Positions 25,501-38,800 of a stretch of 64,000 bases of DNA are shown piece after piece. The notes below the pieces were generated by a model, which ran no database searches, was not told where the DNA came from, and was given only the letters and a program-made list of their open reading frames with translations. Position numbers and translations under genes: made by a program. Position 1 is the stretch's first letter. Every line of letters starts with the position of its first letter. The stretch comes from Argyresthia goedartella (lineage: Eukaryota > Arthropoda > Insecta > Lepidoptera > Argyresthiidae): assembly GCA_949825045.1 (NCBI GenBank), contig OX463809.1, positions 8,521,501 to 8,585,500 on the forward strand, in the 5' to 3' direction.

Positions 25501-28500
25501 GATAAAAGAATCCACCTGTATATTAGTACTCTTGAGAGTTTCTAATTCCTCATTTCGCATAGAAAACTTTTTTTGTAGAGCGTTCATTATGTCCTCTATT
25601 TTATTTACTTTTTTCTTTAGCCTTCTATTTTGAGCTTGTATTTTCTTAATCTGTTTTCTTTGTCTTTTTATGACTTCATCTTTGGTAGTAATTATTTCAT
25701 TTAATTTTCTCTTCCTAGGTGTTGATGCATTTGAACAAGGTTAATTTTCCTGAAAGGATTATTATGTTAATGTTAATATTTGTATAAAAACATTTCCAGT
25801 AGGTAGTCGGTTTGGTTTATTGTTGGCTCTTGAGGAAAGCTGAAAAAAAAAGGTAGGTACACAGAGCAAAAAAACATATCTTTATTCTACAATTACATTT
25901 ATAGGGAAAATTACGAGATTATAGTACCAAAACTAACTTCAATATAAGGTTTTTAAAAATCCATATATAAAACCCTGGTTTGCGACAAATAAAACTTAAG
26001 CGGTGGAGGTCCCCTCTACCCCCTCACCCGCCCCACCCCCTCCGCCCACTTTCCTTCCAAAAATCAGGTGTCCGTGTTCGAGACCTTTACCTATAGTCCT
26101 TAAATCCCGCCCCAACACGCACTGAGCCAACGTGGTGGAGTATGTCTCAATCTTACACGAATCCGGTAAGAGTCCTGTGCCTCTTGGTGGGACGTTGGTA
26201 GCCTATATTTATTTATTTAAAAGGTACTTAGAAACAACCATTTATCGATACGATGGCATAATGTGTCCCCACCCTATCACGAAAATCGTACCTCGATTGT
26301 ATTTTCGATCAAATTATTAAAAATCTACGTTTATTGAACTTACCGATGAAAATAAATCCTTCCATTATTCACATTAGCTTGTTGGCTTCTGGCTCTGCAA
26401 GTTATAATTGCACATCTCGGCATTTTAGAGGGTTTTCGCGGAGTAACGCCTTCAACGAAAGAACGCGGCCGACTGAGGGGAGGTGAGGAGCGTTTTAGGC
26501 TATGTATGAGCGTTTGCTCATACTCGGCGCGCCTGAACCGCCCACACCGCCTTTCTAACCGTATAATAACTGGTCCAACAGCACACGCTCGGATGTTCTA
26601 CATAAACAGCGCGTTCCGAATAGAGCTAAAATCACTAAAACACCATCATTTTACTCATGCCTGCCCATCGTGCCATTCCGATGGGAAATGGCGAGCATCA
26701 CAGCTTAAACTTAAGATACATTAGGGACCCTTTGAACGCGACATACAATTCCCGTCACGAAAAATGATAGTTGGATTCCATACAAAATGTATTGAAGCCA
26801 GCGTTATTTGTACGTGACGTAAACTGAAGACGTTGACACTGACAAATAAACAAAGCATTATAATCCCTTTGAAAAAAGTTGTTTTTGCGTGAATACAGAG
26901 GCAATATTAATTGAAATAAATAATACCAGGAGTTGCTGGTTGTTGTTCTAAATGTGATTGTCTTGGAAGAAGATAAACGATTGTAGTGGCATGGCTGACA
27001 GATGTCACTTCCACTGTTGATCGCTCGCTCACAGTGCTAACGCTACGAAGAATGGGCGATGATAGCACAACTGGTGATGACATAGCAACCATTAAGAGCT
27101 ATTATTGTCGCGCTAACGGTGGCTCGAAATGTTGCGATGAAATAATCGATTATGTTACGACTCGGAACGCGGATTGTCAATTGGCCTTGCCTAACAAAGT
27201 TCTTATGGTACTACTTTTCATATTTAATGAAATTTTAGGCTATTTTATGAAACTATTTTAAATATTTCGAGGAATGGATGTTTTAACACGATGCGGGACG
27301 GTACTCACCTTTTCAAATGATGTGATTCGACAGTAAAATTTTCCATACAACTTGTTACTACGGTCATATCAGTAGCGTCATACAGTAACATTAGATATTG
27401 ATATAACATAACAGTACTGTTATAACCGTGGTGCGGTTATAGCCGTAGTGTCATATTTAGGCTGCTAAGTATGATATCGGAACTACACTACGGTTATGCC
27501 AGTAAGCAGTTATAGCCGTAGTGTCATATTTAATGTAATTAACATCATAGAATATGACACTACTGCTATAGCTGTATTTATGTTGTCCACAGTAAAACAC
27601 ATTAAATACACAAAATCAGTCATTTATTTTTATGAAATACGAAATATAGGTTCTCACAATCAAAATACAAAAGGTTTTACCTCTCTGAAACGATAAGATT
27701 TATTCTTAAATTAGTAGATAAGTAACTCAGAAGGTTCTACTAGTTTCTACTACACCTCAAAATTTATTCAAACCTTCGGCCAGATGTAACATGTTGAAAA
27801 ACAGGATGATAATACAGCGGATCATTCGAAAAAAAATTTCGCCTAATAGGAAATTTCATTTGACCTTGAAGAAGGCATAAGCCTAGAATAGCTATGATCT
27901 CCTGCTTATCCACAGGTCGAAATTTATAATAACGACTGGTCCTCGTGCGCGGCCCACCTTGAGCAGCTAGTTTCTCACCGTACTTATTCGTACATTCAAT
28001 TATAAAGTCGATGAGGATTTCTGTAAAAACCATTTTGAACATATCCATAGGTGTACGAATAAGATTCACATCAAACTTAGGTCCCGTGGAAGATGCGTCA
28101 AAGTTGAAATCAACTATAGGGATTGTCGATTTTGTCCACCCCTCGTCATTATGGATATGCTCTGGATCAGATTCACTGGCTAAAGAGCCAAGCCCTGAGG
28201 GAGTGGCCGGCTGTTCCGCCTCTATATCCATCAAGTGCACACTATCAGGGGCATGAGCAACAGCACGCTCTACCACCTCTGAAGCCATCCCTGCAGACTG
28301 GTAGGTATTGGTATCCCCGGCTCTGGCCTGAACCATCAACGCGTGCTGAAGGTCTGGTTTGGCTGGGGTATATGGCAGCAGCACAGATGGACTTACCGGC
28401 GCATTGCTTTCTGAACTAGACGTAGAATAAGATCGACGACGCCGTGCTGAGACTTCTCCAAAGCCATCTTCTTGTTCAGAACTTGAACTGCCTGATGGAC

Positions 28501-31500
28501 GATAATCTTCGTCCGATCCATACTCTCCACCGTCGTCCAGGTATGGATCGTCGTTTTCGCTGGATTCTGGCGTAGAAACATCTTCCAGTAGCTGACTGAT
28601 GTGTCTTTTTGTTTTTTCTAAAACAAAACATGATAATTGATTTCACTCATTCAAATAAGCGATTTAGAACTACATGATAGCCTAGCATACGTAGCCTTAC
28701 ACTAGATAAACTACACTATTTGATTAGGTACCTGCAATTATAGTCAAAATACTCACCGTGATCCATTTATTTCGGCACAAGAACACTGGCGCGAAAAGCA
28801 ACACCCACAACCTTCTCGAACCGCTCCTGGCGTGTCACTACTCGAACAGTCGCATTCACCGTCACACACAAATCACGGATATTGCCGTAGTGTGCGTGCG
28901 AGAACTCCCTATAACTGGCACGCACACATGAATTTTCAATATGTGATTATGTGCGTTCTAATGCTCCTACGCATATGAGATATTGATGTGATACGACAGT
29001 AAAACTTTTTTTGTATGACTCTTCATAGAAAATACGTCTGGGATGACCGTACTTCTTTTTACACTCCACAATATTTTTACGGCGTGTCCCGTACTGTCAC
29101 AATATTAAACCAAAAAATCTACTGCACAGACAGTGCACCCCGCATCGTGTTAAATATGAACGGTTATACTTGAGGCTGGTTGTTTCCGATTATAAATCTA
29201 CGAAACTATAATATCAATATTTGTTTACGTTCCGACTGAAATCTGCGTTATATTGGTCAGCCAACTTAACGGCGAAGGTAATTTGTACAAACAACGCCGT
29301 AGAGGAAAATGTTTTTTACGGATATTACAGTAATCCTGTATTTTTTTTTGATGGGATTAACGGAATTTAATTAGGAACACAATTATCTGGAAATGGCTTT
29401 CTCAACTTGGTACCCTTGAAATTTTCAATTGATCTGCGATCCGTGATGACATCTTTTGATAACTTCTGTCAACTGCTGCTATTGTTTTGTTTGACATCCA
29501 TTTTGCTTGTTAGTATGTGAAGCGCCTGATAGGTGACACCACAGTATGTCCGTACGTAGATCAATCGCTTTTCAATTAAATGTTATCACAACACGATTAT
29601 TTAAAAAGAGCTGTCTTTTAATGTGATTTTGCTGGTTTACACGATGTTCTGATTTGTAAATTTATATTTCTTAAGCGATTGAAATTCCTAGGTTAGGTTT
29701 CACAATAACGTAAACGCAACGGACGTTACTATTGTAGTAATAATGCCACTGTTTCTTTCTTTTATATGATGAGGGCGGGATAGAAAGATACCATTTTTAG
29801 CTAAGCGAAGATACCGCTAGAGGCGCTGTACGCGTTGCCATGCAAATGCTAAACTAGCGTGCTCGCACGGTAAGTCTGCGCGCGGTGACAAGTCGAACTA
29901 ATTTGTATCTTCCTCAGTCTTCAATGTATATTAGCGCAATATTTTTTTGATCATTGACAAAAATATCAAAATCATCACTTCGCATTTATTTCAATAAAAT
30001 GATTACTGGCAAAGAATTAAATTGAAAAATAATAGCAAAGAAAATGAGTCGCTCTCCATACCTAAGTGCAGACTTATCTTGCGAGCACTTTATAGTCGCT
30101 ATCGTGTATAGTTTTAAAAACTCATTTCGATGTGGTTTGCCATTAGAAGGCTATAATTTCAGAGCAGGCTTCTCAGAAGTTTTTTAGTTATTTTTGATGC
30201 GGTTTTCGCATTAACATAAATTTAATGCGAAACCCGCATCAAAAGTAGCTATATGTATATATAATATATACAAGGTACGTAATATATAGGCGTTATCATG
30301 CAAAGAGTTTCCTTAATCCGAGGCGCGATGCGTATTGTGCCAAATGGTACCAAATGGTACAAATACCAAAAACGTTACAAAGCCGCGCCACGGGCTAGCT
30401 GCCTGTTAAAAAATATATAAACTTGTCACTTGTTAATTTTTCTTCAGCCCATGTTTCTCATTCCTACTCAGAATTTTTCCTGTACACTAATATATCACCA
30501 ACTTTCACACCAACGCAGTCAACTGTTAGGTATTCAGTACATATGCAGAGTAGGGTAACATTGGGGGTTCTGCATCACAAATTCGCGCCGCTCGCTTCGC
30601 TCGCTCCGCTCGGTTTGTGCTGCAAAACCCCACAATGTTATCCTACCCTGCAGGTTTTAAACGGCAACCTGTTTATTCTGAAGTGTGTCTAATTCATACT
30701 GCACCTCTTTTCTATTGACTGATGACGACCTGAGCTACAAAATCTTATTGTACGCTATGCAGTTAACAATTAGTCTGCTTGACAGACATAAAATAATGAA
30801 AATTGTGTCCACTAAGTGATCAATAATTTTCATTTCAAGATATAAAAAATAGCAGCAAAACCTTCGCGTTTCGAGAGATGTCTTTACTTGATACGTGGTA
30901 TGTGGTACGTGGCACTTGTTGCGACATCTCTCTCAACACTTAGGTTGGTCTGGTATGTGGCATATGGTACTTGGCACTTGGTATGTGGTACTTGTTCCCT
31001 TGCGGTTATGTCTAAAGCTGCTTTCGGGTTGCCCAAACCCTAATCACCTCAAGAGACAAATTTGCATGGTTGACAATGGGACATGTATAAGAGCAGTAGT
31101 AAATCGGGCCAATTTAACTAAAGCATCTCACACAGAACCAGTCTAACTGTAGTTTATCTTACACTTCTTATATACTAAAAGAATGAAAAACTTTGATAGC
31201 GCGATGTAGGACTTGATTCATTTTATACTGGAGAATTAAAGTTTTAAACCTGAATCCATATTATGATGACCCTTGGAACTCTGATGACAAGGTTGTGACG
31301 TATTTTCATTCACACTGCATTTGTTTACTTAGAGATGTCGTAGCCATATCGTCGATTTGGCCATATCACAATATGGTCAGAAATGGCTTGACCATATCAT
31401 GAAATGGGTTGCCATATCATGATATGACCTGTTTTAATGAAAACATGTCTTTTTAAAAGCATTGTTATTCAGCACTGCATGATGTTTTTTTGTGTTATAC

Positions 31501-32811
31501 ATGTCAAACTAACACGAAGACTATTCGAGGGCTTCGCTGCGCTCACTCCCTCTAGTCTTCACCTAAGCTACCGCAGTGTGTGCCCTAAAAGATTTAATCG
31601 ATTTATGATATTTCACGTTTGGCCATATCGTGATATGGCCAATTCGATGATATGCCTACGACAGAGATATTCCTTATAAGTGTTCCATGTCATAATCATA
31701 ACAAACTTATGCATATAAGGAGCTATCACGAATAAGGAAGGCGCTATGCGCTTTATACAGGGTGTTGATTTGTAAAGTTACGCCGAGCTCAGAGGTGGTT
31801 AAATACATGATACTAAAGCAAAAATAAATTTTTTTTTTCAGTAAAAATTAAATTAATATTTTTTTGATTTTACAAATATTAAAAAAACATAGAAATGTCG
31901 TCCAAAAAGTGTTGCACTGGGTGGATTGAGGTTCAGGGCGCGGGGAAGAGTCTATTAGCACTCGGGCGCGGTGACTGGGGGGGGGGTGTATCCACACTTT
32001 TAGGTAATTTCAGGAAAATTTTCAGATGGTAAACTATCGGCTCTGAGTCGGGTGTAACTTTACAAATCAACCCCCTGTATGAATCCATTGCATTGAGAGC
32101 TCAACATAATTCAGTTATCCTAAACAATTGTCTCAAAAACCATGCTCTTAAAAACCCTGCTTACATTGAAATTTTCACTGCTTGTTTAGAGTGGACGATA
32201 TTTTTAATGATGCCAATAAACCCATCAATGTATTTAAAGGTACATCTCATAACCATTTAAAAATTATGTTTCTAATTACACACTTGTCCTTATCCAGTAC
32301 AACCATTGACCAAATTCAGTCAGCTAAGGCAGCGTTCATACAATGATTGTTAATAGTTGGAAACAAAATTGATAATAAGTACTTGAAATATACTAAGTAT
32401 AAGGTTCAAAATCCTATGCCATTAGATTTTTTTAATTTTTTTTATTACACCGGTTAACAGTATTTTTTCCATTGAAAGTTCGATGTTGATGCACCTTTAT
32501 AAATCAAAGCTTATAAATATTGATGCAACTAGATGAAAGCCGCTTTTCTAATACTTGCGTCGATATCTTCGAGTGAGCTCGTGTTTTGTGAATTAGTGCT
32601 GCTGAAGAACTGAAGACATAAGTATGTAAGTTTGATTTTTTATCACTTATGGATCCCGCACTTGGATACCTTGTGTCATGGGAACCAGAAACAGCGATAA
32701 TACAAACATGTTAATCTCTAAGACCTAGGAAGGTTTTTTTGTCCCAACGGAATTAGAATCCGAAACCTCTAGCATGGTAGGCAGACGTACAACCGCTGCG
32801 CCACCGAGACC

Positions 32812-32844
<33 letters not shown>

Positions 32845-35800
32845 CATTCTATTAATATTTTAGGTGGTCCAGCCCATTTGATTCTGACGTAGACGAGGAG
32901 ATCAGGAGCGAAGTTCAGAAGAAAAAACCTGCTGCGAAGGCGAAAAAAACTTCAACCCCTAAAGCGAAAAAAGCGGCGGCAATCCCAACACCAGCACTAA
33001 CTGATGCCGGTTCTGAGTCGGATGAGGAGCCCATTCCTTGTGCTCAGCCCAAGAAACGGAAGAGAATTGCTACCTTCCCAGATTCCGAGGTAAGCTTTAA
33101 TATTATTTTATTTAAACAACCATTTCTCATGTTTTAAACTAAATGTAGCATCTTGTTTGAATAATATTTTATGCTCGTCTATTTTAATTTTTTAATCATT
33201 ATTTACTTTTATCTGTAGCACAAACATGTAAACATTCAAGATCTGATGTTTGTTTTTTATTTAGTTATCCAGCCGGGATTCGAATCCGCGATCCCTCGCA
33301 TGGTAGGCAGACGCACAACTTCTGCACCGCAAGCCCCGCCCCTAATTTTATTTGTAATTACTTTGATTAACTTTTGATTAAAGATATACCAAAAATGTTT
33401 CGTAAAAACAATTTCCTCTTATCTTAATCCAACTTAACTCACAGTTTTAAAATAATTGCTAATAATAATTGATTGACATGCATATTTTACTAGTGAAATT
33501 ACATTGACAATGTAAAATATATTTTTTTTAAATAATAGCGAATGCCTATTTCACATCTTTACAGGATGAGCTAGAGCCGATTCGTGCATCAGCGCTCAAG
33601 AACTTTCTTTCACGTCGCACCGGCTCGGGGTGTTCATTCCAGTCCGATCCTTCACGTCGAGGCGAATATTATGTGGAGCTACGGGTGTACAACAGCCGTG
33701 AGTTAGAGGGAAGCAAGTTAGGAGATCGGGACAGATGTAAATTGGCTTTGATACATATGAAAACGAATGTAAATGGAGATGCTCCCCTATGGCATTCGAT
33801 TTCAAAAGTAGTTACTGATAGTAAGGAGCAATTCAAGGGAGTAAGACCAGTCATTTATCCTTTGAATATTATGTAATGCAAAGCTGTCGATATCCGAATA
33901 TCGCAAGCGTAAGAATCAGCCTCCGTCTGTCATTTATCCTTTGTTTTTTTAAATCTTAATATTTTTAGCAACTTATTAACATAAAAATTCATGTAATCAA
34001 TACAAGTCATTGTTATAATTTTTTCATCGTTCACATAATTTGATATTTTACTAATCTTTTACAACAGCAGTATTTGATTAAATAGATAATTCTCTTACCT
34101 ACAGATAAAAATGGTTTATTGTCAAGAATGTCAAGCATATGTCTCACGATTATCTTCTCACAAGAAAAGTAGCATTCACAAATCTAACTGTTTGATACGA
34201 ACTGAGTTAAGCAATGTTAAAATAATAGCAACAGCGTTTAGAAATAGAATAATCAGTTATAGAGTCAATCCTGAAAAAGAATATCTTGTACCTGATTTTT
34301 TTTTGTCAGATAACTATTCTACCGTTAGTAATCTTATAAGCACCCTTCTAAGAAAACATCGATCGTTAAAAGTAAACATAGAACTTTTTATTACATATAA
34401 TCTACCTAAAGATAACACTCAATCTTTAAAATCATTTAACACAAAATATACCATGGTATTGCAAAGTACTGATATTTCCGTTTTATACCATGATTTATCA
34501 AACCTTTTGCTAATGAAGTGCTTAGAGTTTGAACACGCAGAGTCGGGGTGGACTATAGAGTCAGTAAGTCATTTGGAGATAAACATTGCGAAATTTAGTC
34601 CGTTGAAAGCAGGATCGTACATACCACTTCCGAAAAGTATTCAAAACACAAAGTCTTGTCTAAATATAAAAAATAATGATGAGTACTGTTTTTTGTGGAG
34701 CATTGTAGCACATTTATATCCTGCAAAAAATAATCCCAATAGACTTTCATCTTACCCTCATTTCTCTAACTTTTTTAACACTTCAGGAATGTCATTTCCC
34801 CCCAGCTTTAAATGTATTAAATGGTTTGAAAGACATAATACGGGAGTGAGTGTCAATATTTATGGATTAGATGAACATGGTAGTATAACAGGTCCTCTAT
34901 ACAAAACTTTGCGAAGACGTGTTGAGCATGTGAATTTGTTATTTATCAGTTGTAAATCGAAAAATCATTTCTGTTTAATTAAAGATATGGGAAAGCTCTT
35001 ACACAACCAACTCACGAAACACAAATCACGAATTCATCTTTGTGATGAATGCTTCATGTACTTTAGTACAGAAGAGAAGTTAGCAAGTCATAATTGTGCA
35101 GGGATACAGACTGTTCTTCCTGAGGAAGGCAGCAAAACAGGTTTTTCAAATTATGAAAGAACACAAAGGATTCCAATAGTGATATATGGTGACTTCGAGA
35201 GTTTACTCCGCGAGTATTCAGATAAACATAAATCCACTCATGTAGAGAATGTGCAGGTACACGAAGCAACTTGTTTCGGTTATTTCATTTGTTGTAAGTC
35301 TAATCCAGAGTTAAATGATTATGTTTCCTACAGGGGTTCCAACTGTTCTCAAAAGTTTTGTGAGTCAATTTGCAAGGATTTGCTTCGTTTACATAAAATA
35401 TTATCTGTACAAAGAGAAATGACTCCCTTAACAGAAGAAGAAAAATTAAGAGTGGAAAATACAACTAACTGTCATATATGTAAAAAATCATTTTCTCTCG
35501 AAGATACAAAAGTTCTAGATCATGATCACTTTACTGGGAAATTTAGAGGACCTGCACACAATTCATGCAATTTAAATTGTAAGACTTGTCCATTCATTCC
35601 AATAATTTTCCATAACCTTTCTGGTTACGATTGTCATCTATTTATTGTAGAGCTATCTAAAATATGTGGTCGCATTAAACTATTACCAAAAAACAAAGAA
35701 AAATATATTTCCTTTACAAAGTTTATCCCACTTGACAGACAACATACTGCTCAGCTGAAATTTGTTGATTCTTTAAATTTTTTGGATTCAAGTTTAGATA

Positions 35801-38800
35801 ATCTCATTAAAACACTTGAAACCGAAGACTTCATTAACTTAAAGTCATTTTATGAAGATGAAAAGATGTTTAATTTAGCTCGGAGAAAAGGTGTCTTTTG
35901 CTATGACTATGTAGATTCGTGGGATAGATATAATGAGACCACATTACCAGACAGAAACAAATTTTATAACAAACTCACTTCTGAGATTATTACCAATGAT
36001 GATTATAATCATGCTATGAATGTTTGGGAAACATTTGGAATGAAAACTCTTGGAGACTATACAGATTTTTACTTGAAATGTGATGTTTTATTACTTTCTG
36101 ACGTATTTGAAAAATTTAGATTTATGAGTCTTAATCATTACAATCTAGACCCTTGTCACTATGTTTCTTCACCATCTTTAAGTTGGGATGCTATGCAGCT
36201 TTATACAGGTGTTGAGTTAGACTTAATATCAGATGTTGAAATCTATCAAATGTTTGAAAAAGGTATCAGAGGGGGTTTAGCTCAATGCTCACGACGGTAT
36301 GCAAAAGCGAATAATAAATATTTATCCGATTATAAACCTAACATATCTTCAAATTATTTAATGTATTTTGACTGTGTTAATTTATATGGATATGTGATGA
36401 TGTCAAAATTACCCACCGGAAATTTTAGATTTTTAAAAGAAAATGAATTGATCAATTTTAATGTCATGACGATAAGTTCTCATAGTGATACAGGTTTCAT
36501 TCTTGAAGTAGATTTACATTATCCTTCTGAAATTCATGACAATCATGCAGATCTACCGTTTGCTGCAGAACAATTAAAGGTTCCATTTCCCCTTGGTAAA
36601 AATATAAAATTAGTATCCAATTTATTTGATAAATATAAGTATGTGATTCATTATGTACATTTACAAAAATGCTTAGAACATGGCTTACAATTACTTAAAA
36701 TTCATAGAGTTCTTTCATTTGATCAAAGAGCATTTTTAGAACCTTATATAACTCTCAATACAACTCTAAGACAAAACGCAAAGTCTGAATTCGAAAAAAA
36801 TTTTTTCAAGAAACAAAATAACTCAATTTTTGGTAAGACTATAGAGAATAAGAGAAAGCAGGTAGATGTGAAACTGATAAACATTTGGTCTGATTCATCA
36901 AATAAAACAAACAAATATATTGGTGCTGAAAAATATATAAGCGCTCCTAATTTTAAAAATTTGGCCATTATTTCAAAAGATTTGGTAGTCATACAGATGG
37001 AGCCCTCAAAAGTCATTCTGGATAAACCAATTTATGTAGGTTTTAGTATATTAGATCTAGCAAAAACACATTTATATAATTTTCATTACTCAGTAATGAA
37101 AAAAATTTATGACAAGAACATCCAACTATGTTACACAGATACAGATAGCCTTCTGTATCTTATAAATACAGAGGATATTTATGAAGACATGAAAAAACAT
37201 ATTAAATATTTTGATACTAGTAATTTTAAGTGTGACAATGTGTACAATATGCCATGTTTAAATAAACAAATTCCAGGATATTTTAAAGATGAGATGAGTG
37301 GGGATGTTATTTCAGAATTTGTGGGCTTAAGAGCCAAGTTGTATTGTATAGAGACAAATAAAAACTGTTCAGTTAAGAAAGCCAAGGGTGTGAAAAAATG
37401 TGTTGTAAAAAAATTGGATATTAATAAATATAAGGATGCTTTATTTAAAAACATAGAATTTAAAGATTCAATGTATTTTATACGATCTAAAAATCACTGT
37501 GTCTATACACAAAAAGTAAATAAGGTTGTTTTAAATGCAAATGATGATAAAAGACAGATATTAAATGGAAGTTTTAAAACATTGCCCTGGGGACATTATT
37601 CCACTATATTTTAAGAAATAACCTGCTGTTGTAAATTAATTAAAAAAAATAAACAAAATTTAACCATGTTATATCTAAAGTGGAATCATCACTTTAGATA
37701 TAATGTTGTTAAATTTTGCGGTTTAACTTTGTAAAAATAACCAAATGAGGTTTTATGTATTTGTAGTTAATATAATTTGCTCCATGTACTGTTGATATTT
37801 ACTCGCTTATTCCAATAAAATAATATTGTTTAACCTTATTGTTTGTATCATTTATTGAAACCCTCCAGTTCCTTAACAATGTAGAGCTTGTCTTATCTCA
37901 AATGACGCACCACCTCATTTCTCATACAAGCAGATGGAGTTTAAAGTGGAGAGGCATGTCATTTGAGCTGAGACAAGCTCTACTTTGTAAATTTTTATCT
38001 ACTGAAGTTTTTATCTATCCTAGTTAAAATCTCATTAAATAAATTAAACACAAACTTTTAAATATCAATTTATTCACATTTACATTTACATGGGATATAT
38101 TTATTAGATAAAATAGTATGAAGTCATCGTATACTAGAATAAGGTGAGATAGCTAACATAAATAACAAAAACTACTTATTGATATTAATTATCACTATTA
38201 TCACATATTTTTTTTGAAATTTTTCTAATTAAATTCTCAGTCTCTTCGAGTACATCCTCATATAAATTTTTTACCACATATTGCACAACAACATTTCTAT
38301 TCTTATTTCGTTCGTCTAGTGCCTCGATTTCAATTTTTATAACACATGATCCCGAAGCATTTTCTTTTTTAATAAAGGAAGCATCATTCAGTTTCCTTTT
38401 TTTAGGGGCAATGGTTTTTTCCTTCTTCTTGGATTCCAACCATGCTATCCTCCTATTTTCAGCTTTATCTAGCCAAGCGTTTACATCTTGACCTTCACCC
38501 CCAACACCGAACTCATCAATCAAACTAGGGTCCACAGCTGGGGGGCTAACATTGTAGTAGTTGAAGACAGAGTTCTCCGACATTTCTGAAACAACATTCA
38601 CATGTTTTTTAAAACTTACTGCAGCAATGATTTGAAGTATAATATTATTTTTAAACAGACATGTAAAATAGGTACTCACTTGTAAATAATAAAGTTGCTT
38701 GAATAGTTTATTAGATCCTTGAGACTGGAAGTAATCCCTCAGAGCTCTAAGACACTTAGATGTGCACACTGATTAGGTTAAATATACACTGATATAAAAT

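Larger units (their letters stand above)
27283..29153 (-). mobile_element. piggyBac-like transposon with internal deletion
   Basis: TTAA at 27283-27286 and 29150-29153 border inverted ends that read CACGATGCGGG from both sides, exactly the TTAA-bounded architecture of piggyBac elements. Inside, a subterminal motif (GATGTGATNCGACAGTAAAA) occurs at about 27318 and again at about 28985 in the same orientation. The 1.87-kb length is shorter than typical autonomous copies (2.4 kb or more) because the transposase gene has lost its catalytic half. Both termini are preserved, so the copy could still be moved in trans. Confidence 0.88.

Noticed and set aside
32864..33876. Alternative PDZD8 exons within the 37-kb intron
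   Set aside because: The joining phases do not fit (the intron is phase 1) and the last exon ends in its own stop, inside the Polinton borders.
38584..38769. Longer N-terminus for the minus-strand Polinton gene (194 aa)
   Set aside because: The extra part has a Cys/Phe-rich random look and contains a good donor and acceptor pair. The ATG at 38583 directly after the acceptor is more plausible.
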